This document shows, piece by piece, positions 1 through 5,477 of a stretch of DNA of 7,043 nt. The first letter of the stretch is position 1, and each line of letters begins with the position of its first letter. Both the position numbers and the translations under genes were made by a program. The stretch is from JAVBOP01 sp031550405 (GTDB lineage Bacteria > Bacteroidota > Ignavibacteria > Kapaibacteriales > UBA2268), in the NCBI GenBank assembly GCA_031550405.1, contig JAVBOP010000073.1, positions 1-7,043 of the forward strand, given 5' to 3'. Under the pieces are notes generated by a model. That model was not told where the DNA came from and made no database searches. It worked only from the letters and a program-made list of their open reading frames with translations.

Positions 1-1170
1 ATTTTGTGCATCATATTTTTCCGGTAAAAATTGAAGAATTTTGCCGAGATTATGCCGATAATATTGATTTAATTTTTTGTCGGAAACATTTAAAAGTTCA
101 TGAGTTCTTTGCTTGATTATATATTTTTCGACTTGATCAGGAAATTTTTCAGCAGGCGTTCCAGAACGTTTTGAATATGAAAAACAGTGCAAATATGCTA
201 TATCAAGATTTTCTATAAGTCTTTTAGTTTCATGAAATAATACATCTGTTTCTCCCGGAAAACCGGAAATTACATCAAGTCCAATACAAGCATTTGGTAA
301 ATATTTTTTAATTAAATCTATCTTGTTTGCAAATTGCTGGCTGTTATATCTTCGCTTCATCAATTTCAAAATTTCATCGGAGCCGCTTTGCAATGGTATA
401 TGAAAATGCGGACAAATATTTGTAGAATTTGCGACAATATTTATCAGTTTTTCATTTATAATTTGAGGTTCTATTGACGAAATCCTGAATCTAATTGGCA
501 AATCAATATTTGCAATAAGAGCCATCAAATCATAAAAATTTTCACCTGTATCAGCTTTATAATCACTTAAATTAATTCCTGTTAATATAATTTCCTTGTA
601 TCCAACCTCATATAAATGAAGCACTTGCTGGCTTATATCGCCAAATTTTAAACTTCGAGAATTGCCTCGTGCCAATGGGATTGTGCAATAAGTGCAGCAA
701 TAGTCGCAGCCGTCTTGCAGCTTCAGTATTGCTCTTGTGCGGGTTTCATTATCAGCAGAAAAAGCATAATCAAAAATAGAGCTATCTATATTATATCTAT
801 AGCTGTTACCGCCAATATCATTTTCTCTGTTTTTTATTTTTTGCTCAATAATTTCTGGAATATTAAACTTATCGTTAATACTAAAAACGGCATCGGCGCC
901 AGTCTCTGCAATGAGTTTATTGCCCTGCAACTGCGCATAGCAGCCGAGCACTCCGATGAAAGCATCCGGATTTTTCCGCCGCATTCTGCGAATCATCTTG
1001 CGAGAATCAGCGTCCGCCTGATTGGTAACGGAGCAAGTGTTAATTAAAATAATATCGCTTTCATCTGGATTGTCAATTGTTTTGTAATTCAAATTGCAAA
1101 ACATATCTTTCAGTCGCGATATTTCAGCAAAATTCACCTTGCAACCTATATTGATAAAATTTATTTTCAT
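1..1170 (-). CDS. mtaB: MtaB-type tRNA (t6A37) C2-methylthiotransferase, 3' end missing
   Basis: Radical-SAM iron-sulfur enzyme of the MiaB/MtaB family. MtaB members add a methylthio group to threonylcarbamoyladenosine at position 37 of tRNAs reading ANN codons. My reverse-strand translation gives 390 residues without a stop; the frame leaves the window at base 1. The N-terminal UPF0004 domain carries three cluster cysteines: C10 in NIGCKVN, C46 in NTCSVTN and C77 in LGCYAQ. The radical-SAM motif CxxxCxxC is C155-C159-C162, within QDGCDYCCTYCTIPLARG. Further conserved stretches are LTGIN (196–200), PLQSGSDEILKLMKRRY (259–275) and the GFPGET segment (303–308). GCKVN favours MtaB over MiaB or RimO. 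The C-terminal TRAM domain lies outside the window, about 40–60 residues by comparison with the family's usual length. The start at 1170 is the ATG just before GCKVN at the expected distance; no Shine-Dalgarno precedes it. murC lies 560 bp upstream on the same strand, too far for obvious co-transcription. Family assignment is near certain; MtaB versus another subfamily is likely. Confidence 0.93.
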   Translation of the reverse strand, partial: MKINFINIGCKVNFAEISRLKDMFCNLNYKTIDNPDESDIILINTCSVTNQADADSRKMIRRMRRKNPDAFIGVLGCYAQLQGNKLIAETGADAVFSINDKFNIPEIIEQKIKNRENDIGGNSYRYNIDSSIFDYAFSADNETRTRAILKLQDGCDYCCTYCTIPLARGNSRSLKFGDISQQVLHLYEVGYKEIILTGINLSDYKADTGENFYDLMALIANIDLPIRFRISSIEPQIINEKLINIVANSTNICPHFHIPLQSGSDEILKLMKRRYNSQQFANKIDLIKKYLPNACIGLDVISGFPGETDVLFHETKRLIENLDIAYLHCFSYSKRSGTPAEKFPDQVEKYIIKQRTHELLNVSDKKLNQYYRHNLGKILQFLPEKYDAQN

Positions 1171-1234
1171 TTTATAATTATTATATGATTTATTAAAATA
1201 AATTCATAAAACTTTTCAAGCACCACATCACAGT

Positions 1235-1242
1235 CAAACATA
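1235..1242 (-). promoter_or_regulatory. Possible −7 promoter element for mtaB
   Basis: On the minus strand this reads TATGTTTG, an exact match to the Bacteroidetes −7 consensus TAnnTTTG. It would start a transcript near 1228 and leave a leader of about 58 nt before the mtaB ATG. No TTTG-like −33 element is present at the expected 19-nt spacing, so the site rests on the −7 box alone. An 8-mer with two free positions can occur by chance in AT-rich DNA. Confidence 0.3.
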
Positions 1243-1483
1243 AACGGATTATATTTACAGGATATTGCATAAATTTTGATGTTTTTTGAGGAAATTTTGC
1301 GCTATTTTATTTTTTTATTTAATTTTTTCAGTAAAAATTCATTTAAGTGTTCCATTTTTTGAATAATTTATTGGAAGATTTCCGTTTAAGTTTCCACCAT
1401 ATTTTTCAGTTGAATTCAATTCAGATATCTAAAGAGGTAAAAGACATAAGTTCGATATTCTCAAGGGCTTGCAAAGATGTAGC

Positions 1484-1636
1484 GAGAGTGTTAGCTTTAG
1501 ATATATTTCTATATTTCTATATTTTTTTCATTTTTCACAGAGTAAGGCATAAGGAATATCAAGCGTTTGCAAGATTGAAAATTTTTCAATGAGGAAATAT
1601 TTATTTTTTAGTTAACACTCTCATTATTTTTTTTTT
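1484..1636 (+). repeat. Long-range inverted repeat with nested helices and T10 tail
   Basis: GAGAGTGTTAGCT (1484–1496) pairs with AGTTAACACTCTC (1610–1622). This gives thirteen positions with a single G·U pair and a 113-nt interior. Inside, ATATTTC (1503–1509) can pair with GAAATAT (1594–1600), and ATTGAAAA (1574–1581) with TTTTCAAT (1583–1590). The right arm is followed by ATTA and ten T (1627–1636) on the plus strand only, which resembles an intrinsic terminator. Either a structured RNA transcribed rightward or a MITE-like remnant would explain the pattern. No target-site duplication flanks the arms and no exact promoter box lies upstream, so neither reading is secure. The arms are seen directly; function is not known. 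Confidence 0.4.
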
Positions 1637-1730
1637 AATAAATTGTATGGCATAGTATGGATGAAACAACATAACTAAAAGTTTATCAACAGGTTATGAT
1701 TACACTATCTGTCGCAAAGCATGCCGTCGC

Positions 1731-3101
1731 TCACATACTTTCCAATAGCTTTTCTCCTGTTTTCCAAATATCGCCAGCACCAATTGTCAAAATAATGTCG
1801 TTAGGCTCTATTATTTTCAGTATTTTTGCTGGGACTTCGTTCTTGTCCTCTATGTAATAAGATTTTTTTTGCGATGATATTTCGTCGGCTATTAATTTCC
1901 CTGTTATGCCCGGAATCGGCTCTTCCCGCGCTGGATAAATACCTGTAATAATTATAACATCGGCGATGGAGAGCACTCTGGCAAAATCTCGATAAAATTC
2001 CTTCGTGCGAGTATATGTGTGCGGCTGAAATATTGCTATAATTCGATTCACTCCATAATTTTTAGCGCCCAATAAAGTCGCCTCAACCTCGGTAGGATGG
2101 TGCGCATAATCATCGACAACTATTGCGCCGCCTGTCTCGCCTTTGATTTCAAACCGCCGGAATACGCCGTGAAATTCCGAAATTGCATCAGCTATTTTGG
2201 CAAAATCGATACCCATCTTTCGAGCGGCAAGCGTAGCCGCCAAAGCATTTTTGATATTATGCAAACCTGGCACATTAATTGTCATCTCGCCTAATTTTGC
2301 GCCATGTTCATATACATCGAATGTGGATGAAAATTTATGAAATCTAATATTTTTCGCAGAGTAATCGCTACTTTCTGTCAAGCCAAAAGTGAATATTTTT
2401 TTATTTATATCCGGCAAAATATCCTGCACTCCAGCGCTATCATTGCCCGCAGCAACAAAACCATAAAATGGCACTTTTAATGCAAATTGCGTAAATGTAT
2501 TTTTAATATCATCAAAATTTTTATAGATATCTAAATGCTCCGTCTCAATATTATTGATAATCGCAATCGCAGGAGAAAGCTGCAAGAACGAGCGGTCGTA
2601 CTCATCAGCCTCGACCAGAGTCCACTCGCCTTTTCCAAGTCGCGCATTTGTTCCGCCCAAATCTTTCAAGCGACCGCCAACAATTACCGTTGGGTCGACG
2701 CCTGCAGCAAGCAGAATAAGGGCAAGCATCGAGGTCGTCGTCGTTTTGCCGTGAGTTCCAGCAACTGCAAGACAATAATTAAGCCGAGCAACCTCAGCCA
2801 GCATTTCAGCGCGCCTGATAATCGGAATATTTTGCGCAATTGCCGCCTGTGTTTCCGGATTTTGCTCTATATTTACCGCACTTGAATACACAACAACTTC
2901 GGCTTCCGCTTCATTAATATTTTGCGCTGAATGCCCTTTAAATATTTTTGCACCAAGATTTTCGAGGTATGCCGTATTTTCAGAAGTATTTAAATCTGAA
3001 CCACTTACAATGAAATTACGATTTATTAATATTTCTGCTATACCACTCATACCAATGCCGCCAATACCGACAAAATGTACTTTTTTAATTGATTTGAACA
3101 T
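1731..3101 (-). CDS. murC: UDP-N-acetylmuramate–L-alanine ligase
   Basis: Cytoplasmic ATP-dependent ligase that adds L-alanine to UDP-N-acetylmuramic acid, the first amino-acid addition in peptidoglycan stem-peptide synthesis. The 456-residue product is full length for MurC. The N-terminal Rossmann domain shows HFVGIGGIGMSGIAEIL (9–25). The Mur central domain has the ATP P-loop AVAGTHGKTTTT (112–123), EADEYDRSF (164–172) and the NNIETEHLDIY segment (183–193). The C-terminal domain has VDDYAHHPTEVEATL (329–343), FQPHTYTRT (358–366) and the final GAGDIW (441–446). GTHGKT and DDYAHHP together distinguish MurC from MurD, MurE and MurF. The ATG at 3101 sits eight residues before the glycine-rich loop, as expected. 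Only a weak GAAAG precedes it, but a well-spaced promoter lies just upstream, implying a leader of about 18 nt. No other cell-wall genes of the usual dcw cluster adjoin it, so murC appears to be a single-gene unit here. Confidence 0.98.
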   Translation of the reverse strand: MFKSIKKVHFVGIGGIGMSGIAEILINRNFIVSGSDLNTSENTAYLENLGAKIFKGHSAQNINEAEAEVVVYSSAVNIEQNPETQAAIAQNIPIIRRAEMLAEVARLNYCLAVAGTHGKTTTTSMLALILLAAGVDPTVIVGGRLKDLGGTNARLGKGEWTLVEADEYDRSFLQLSPAIAIINNIETEHLDIYKNFDDIKNTFTQFALKVPFYGFVAAGNDSAGVQDILPDINKKIFTFGLTESSDYSAKNIRFHKFSSTFDVYEHGAKLGEMTINVPGLHNIKNALAATLAARKMGIDFAKIADAISEFHGVFRRFEIKGETGGAIVVDDYAHHPTEVEATLLGAKNYGVNRIIAIFQPHTYTRTKEFYRDFARVLSIADVIIITGIYPAREEPIPGITGKLIADEISSQKKSYYIEDKNEVPAKILKIIEPNDIILTIGAGDIWKTGEKLLESM

Positions 3102-3125
3102 ATATCTTTCATTAAATTATTTTTA

Positions 3126-3156
3126 CAAATATACGAAATTTGTATTCCATAGCAAT
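3126..3156 (-). promoter_or_regulatory. Bacteroidetes-type promoter for murC
   Basis: Reading the minus strand, ATTG (3156–3153) is followed after exactly 19 nt by TATATTTG (3133–3126). This fits the σABfr-type consensus TTTG-N19-TAnnTTTG with one mismatch in the −33 box. Transcription would start near 3119, about 18 nt before the murC ATG. A perfect 10-bp palindrome, GTTATATAAC (3185–3194), lies about 30 bp upstream of the −33 box and might be an operator, though AT-rich palindromes are common by chance. Confidence 0.6.
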
Positions 3157-3229
3157 TCCTTGAATAATTTATCCATATTAAATCGTTATATAACATGAGT
3201 TTATGGTATTTCAAAAATAAAAAATATGT

Positions 3230-3336
3230 TATGTTTGTAATGCAATCACCGTAACTACATCAATCAAATTTCGCTACAATTTTGGCAGCCGTTCCACAAA
3301 AAAAACTTGGGCTTATGCAATGCCTGTTTTTTTAAG
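3230..3336 (+). ncRNA. Candidate small transcript between divergent genes
   Basis: TATGTTTG (3230–3237) is an exact Bacteroidetes −7 box on the plus strand. About 90 nt downstream is a hairpin that ends in a T-run (3298–3333). Together they would delimit a transcript of roughly 3244–3335. The −33 box at the right spacing is poor, and no reading frame with a start and ribosome binding site fills the interval. I do not recognise the sequence as any known RNA family. The hairpin has no obvious other role, because both flanking genes are transcribed away from it. Speculative. Confidence 0.2.
3298..3333 (+). terminator. A/T-flanked hairpin, possible bidirectional terminator
   Basis: Eight A (3298–3305) face seven T (3327–3333). 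The closing part of the stem is C3306–G3326, GG (3309–3310) with CC (3323–3324), and C3312–G3322, around a nine-base loop. The stem has a TT/T internal loop and a bulged G, so it is weaker than the terminator at 5383. It lies inside a divergent intergenic region where neither neighbour needs a stop signal. Confidence 0.3.
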
Positions 3337-3365
3337 CATATTTTTATTAGGTTTATGTCAAAATA

Positions 3366-3396
3366 TTTGTTTAAATTAAAGAAGTTTATAATTTTA
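3366..3396 (+). promoter_or_regulatory. Bacteroidetes-type promoter for the GLUG-repeat gene
   Basis: An exact −33 TTTG (3366–3369) is followed after 19 nt by TAATTTTA (3389–3396), which matches TAnnTTTG except for the last base. The start point would be near 3403, giving a leader of about 27 nt that contains the ribosome binding site at 3418–3424. The −33 box, exact spacing and leader length together make this more credible than other TA-rich stretches nearby. Confidence 0.5.
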
Positions 3397-3417
3397 GTTA
3401 TGTTTCATTTATTTTAA

Positions 3418-3424
3418 AAGGTGA
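3418..3424 (+). promoter_or_regulatory. Shine-Dalgarno sequence setting the 3430 start
   Basis: AAGGTGA lies five bases before ATG 3430 and is the only clear Shine-Dalgarno in the window. The in-frame GTG at 3421 lies inside this element, so it is unlikely to be the start codon. Starting at 3430 also gives a clean signal peptide beginning MKTMLSFF. Confidence 0.55.
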
Positions 3425-3429
3425 TTTTA

Positions 3430-5361
3430 ATGAAAACAATGCTTTCGTTTTTCACAGGTTTATTCTTGATTTTATTAGCAAATTCAAGTATTTGTGCAGA
3501 ATTTTCCGGCGGTACAGGCACAGAAACCGACCCGTTTTTAATCAGCACTGTCGAGGAGCTGGATGCCGTTAGAGAGTACCTTGGACCTGACCATTCTGCT
3601 GTGTATTTCAGGCTGACAGCCGATATTGACCTTGGAGTGGCTCCGTATAATCAGGGCAATGGCTGGACTCCGATAGGCACTACAGATGATATTGGCAATC
3701 CCAATGCTCCTGACGCATTTTATGGGCATTTCGATGCGGCGGATTTCAAAATTAAAAATCTTATGATTAATACTGACGCCTCGTATCAGGGCTTGTTTGG
3801 TTATGCCGCAAACGCTGCTACGTTTGACAGCGTAGAGATAGTGGAGTGCAATATCACAGCTGGAAGCCATACGGGCGGTCTGCTCGGTGCTACTCCAAGC
3901 AGCGCTTCGGTAAATATCAATAAGTGTATTGTAAATGGCAGTGTTAGCGGCACCGGCTACGTTGGCGGTATTGTGGGCAGTATGAGCGGAGTTATAACTT
4001 TGACTTCGACTAATTGCGTTGTTCAAAGCAGCACAGATGACTATACTGGCGGTATTGCAGGCGAATTTAGAGGTAGAATTGGCAGTTGCCATGCAATGGG
4101 CAATGTTTTAAGCGAAGGCAGCCTTGTTGGCGGTGTTGTGGGCTGGCTGGAAGGCAACATCGACAGCAGCTATGCAACAGGCAGTGTTCTTGGCATGAAC
4201 CGTGTCGGCGGTTTGATAGGACGGTTCAATAGCGGCAAGGCTGTCGGGGTATATTCGACGGCTAATGTGGATGGTGTTGATTATGTCGGCGGCTTGGTCG
4301 GATTCAATGTCGGTGTGGTGGACAGTTCTTATTGCAAAACCGGCAAGGTTGCGGGCGATAATTATGTTGGCGGCTTGGCAGGCTGGAATCAGAGCAGAAT
4401 CAAGCATTGCACTGCTGCCTGCACTGTTAAGGCAAACTTCAATAATGCTGGCGGCTTTGTGGGATATAATGAGACAGATTCCGAGATATATCAGTGCATG
4501 GTGGATCAGGTAACTGTGGCAGGAGCTGACTATACAGCTGGTTTTGTCGGGAAGAACTATGCAACTCTCGGAGAATGCTCGTCTGCTGCCAGCGTGAATG
4601 GCGACAATTTTGTTGGCGGCTTGGTCGGCGTCAATAACAGCGCCGATATTACCAACTGCTATGCTTCGGGTAATGTAGAAAGCACTTTGGACAAGATCGG
4701 CGGCTTGGTCGGCGAAAACTACAAAGGCAATCTGCTCTATTGCTATGCTTCGGGCAGCGTAAAGGGCAAAACCTATGTCGGCGGTCTGGTCGGCTGGTCG
4801 GGCAATACGGATGGCGGTTCTATCAATAGCTGCGCAGCGAACAATACTTCGGTTGACGGCACAGCATCCGTCAATCGCATTATCGGATATAACAGCAGCA
4901 GTAACGGCAATGACCTTATAAATAATGTTGCATGGGCAGGCATGCCTGTTAATGGCGACCTCAAGGCGGGCACTGCCGACAATGTTAATGGAGATGACAA
5001 GGGCTTGAATGAACTGCAAAAAGCAAGCACCTATACTTCAATGAATTGGAGCTTCACAAGCGTGTGGCAGATTTCAAAGGATACATTCCCTGTTTTCAAG
5101 TGGCAATCCAACGGCGGCATATTTGACAGCGACATCGTTTTGGTGAATGTGTATCCTAATCCAACATCAAGCAGCATAAGCATAGAACATGATAAAATTA
5201 TGAATAAAATTTCATTATTCTCTATGAGTGGAGAACTGCTTCAAGTATATGAAAACATAAATGACTGCAAGTATATGATTGACATATCTTCATATCCATT
5301 GGGGACTTACATCATCGACATCGACAAAGAAGCAAAAGCAAATTTCATAATAATAAAATAA
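3430..5361 (+). CDS. Secreted GLUG-repeat surface protein with T9SS sorting domain
   Basis: A 643-residue exported protein. Residues 1–23 form a signal peptide (Lys near the N-terminus, hydrophobic stretch FFTGLFLILLA, likely cleavage after ICA). Cys22 is preceded by Ile, so it is not a lipobox. Residues 24–118 form the usual N-cap of GLUG proteins: FSGGTGTETDPFLIST, then LTADIDLG and GWTPIG. Residues 119–458 hold about thirteen GLUG-type repeats with cores such as VGGLVG. After the repeats, 495–560 is a typical closing segment (WSFTSVWQISKDTFPVFKW). Residues 570–643 are a type A C-terminal sorting domain: VNVYPNPTS, KISLFSMSGELL, DISSYPLGTYIIDI and FIIIK. Proteins of this design are exported by Sec and the type IX system and fixed to, or released from, the surface; adhesion or matrix binding is commonly proposed but cannot be shown here. 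The gene has its own promoter and terminator and so appears monocistronic. Secretion class is secure; ligand and function are unknown. Confidence 0.93.
   Translation: MKTMLSFFTGLFLILLANSSICAEFSGGTGTETDPFLISTVEELDAVREYLGPDHSAVYFRLTADIDLGVAPYNQGNGWTPIGTTDDIGNPNAPDAFYGHFDAADFKIKNLMINTDASYQGLFGYAANAATFDSVEIVECNITAGSHTGGLLGATPSSASVNINKCIVNGSVSGTGYVGGIVGSMSGVITLTSTNCVVQSSTDDYTGGIAGEFRGRIGSCHAMGNVLSEGSLVGGVVGWLEGNIDSSYATGSVLGMNRVGGLIGRFNSGKAVGVYSTANVDGVDYVGGLVGFNVGVVDSSYCKTGKVAGDNYVGGLAGWNQSRIKHCTAACTVKANFNNAGGFVGYNETDSEIYQCMVDQVTVAGADYTAGFVGKNYATLGECSSAASVNGDNFVGGLVGVNNSADITNCYASGNVESTLDKIGGLVGENYKGNLLYCYASGSVKGKTYVGGLVGWSGNTDGGSINSCAANNTSVDGTASVNRIIGYNSSSNGNDLINNVAWAGMPVNGDLKAGTADNVNGDDKGLNELQKASTYTSMNWSFTSVWQISKDTFPVFKWQSNGGIFDSDIVLVNVYPNPTSSSISIEHDKIMNKISLFSMSGELLQVYENINDCKYMIDISSYPLGTYIIDIDKEAKANFIIIK
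3784..4803 (+). repeat. Tandem GLUG-type repeats within the surface protein
   Basis: Residues 119–458 carry core motifs starting at residues 120 (GLFG), 149, 179, 207, 234, 260, 287, 314, 341, 370, 396, 424 and 451, mostly of the form GG[LIVF][VLIA]G. Spacing is 26–30 residues, one turn of a predicted parallel β-helix. In most turns a Cys precedes the core by 9–14 residues (C140, C166, C196, C220, C302, C327, C356, C383, C410, C438). The turns beginning at 260 and 287 have Ser/Tyr or Ser/Thr there instead. At DNA level the copies are related but diverged, so recent expansion is not evident. Confidence 0.85.
5137..5358 (+). other. Type IX secretion C-terminal sorting domain (coding part)
   Basis: Encodes residues 570–643 of the GLUG protein. 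It shows the order of motifs expected for a type A CTD: YPNP near the start, a strand ending in G (MSGELL), then LPxGxY-like YPLGTY and a short basic C-terminus. The family is known to direct outer-membrane translocation by the Por/T9SS apparatus, often followed by removal and attachment to A-LPS. This segment is much more AT-rich than the repeats (59 G+C in 180 bases at 5161–5340, against 30 in 60 at 4621–4680). Confidence 0.9.
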
Positions 5362-5382
5362 TTATATTATATGAATATCCAG

Positions 5383-5413
5383 AAAGCACGCTAAAAAAAG
5401 CGGGCTTTTTTTT
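5383..5413 (+). terminator. Intrinsic terminator after the GLUG gene
   Basis: AAAGCACGCT (5383–5392) pairs with AGCGGGCTTT (5399–5408), with one A/G mismatch and a six-A loop. The right arm runs into eight T (5406–5413). It lies 22 bases after the stop at 5361 and separates this transcript from the gene at 5478. The lack of a matching A-run at the left edge makes it one-directional. Confidence 0.85.
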
Positions 5414-5444
5414 ATTCCATAATGCTTTTATACAGCAACGTTAA

Positions 5445-5452
5445 TAATTTTG
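5445..5452 (+). promoter_or_regulatory. Probable −7 promoter element for the C25-fold gene
   Basis: TAATTTTG matches TAnnTTTG exactly and would start transcription near 5459, about 19 nt before the ATG at 5478, much like the murC leader. The −33 position at 19-nt spacing reads ATGC, a poor match. The location just after the terminator and just before the next gene adds support. Confidence 0.45.
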
Positions 5453-5477
5453 AAGCTGAGTTTTTGTATATTGGGGA

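Larger units (their letters stand above)
1171..1730. other. AT-rich intergenic region between mtaB and murC
   Basis: No protein gene is convincing here. The only open frame of note (1347–1592, plus) begins at a GTG without a ribosome binding site, has skewed Phe/Ile-rich composition typical of translated AT-rich DNA, and overlaps an inverted repeat. Visible contents are the possible mtaB −7 box (1235–1242), the 1484–1622 inverted repeat with its T10 tail, an 8-bp unit TATATTTC repeated two and a half to three times (1502–1525), and a 5-bp direct repeat GTCGC flanking AAAGCATGCC (1711–1730) directly after the murC stop. I see no clear hairpin-plus-T terminator for murC on the minus strand. Confidence 0.6.

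Noticed and set aside
1347..1592. 81-codon open frame on the plus strand in the mtaB–murC gap
   Set aside because: It has a GTG start with no ribosome binding site and a Phe/Ile-rich tail translated from TATATTTC repeats. It overlaps the inverted-repeat element, and no recognisable domain is present.
1682..1690. DnaA-box-like TTATCAACA, with TTATCCATA near 3169–3177
   Set aside because: Each differs from the consensus, the two are about 1.5 kb apart, and there is no cluster, dnaA gene or strand-asymmetry evidence for an origin.
3421..3429. GTG at 3421 as the start of the GLUG protein
   Set aside because: The codon lies within the Shine-Dalgarno AAGGTGA that serves ATG 3430; starting there would leave the protein without a ribosome binding site.
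3484..3498. Lipoprotein signal at Cys22 of the GLUG protein
   Set aside because: The residue before the cysteine is Ile, whereas a lipobox needs Gly, Ala or Ser there. An ordinary signal peptidase I site after Ala23 fits better and agrees with T9SS cargo.
4108..5019. 303-codon open frame antisense to the GLUG repeats (and a 184-codon one at 3538–4092)
   Set aside because: Both are shadows of a repetitive gene rich in GGC, AGC and GCA codons, whose complement lacks stops. The translations are Ala/Ile/Asp-rich with no domain, start signal or promoter.
5467..5474. TATATTGG as an alternative −7 box for the C25-fold gene
   Set aside because: It would place the transcript start at or inside the start codon. 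TAATTTTG at 5445–5452 matches the consensus exactly and leaves a normal leader.
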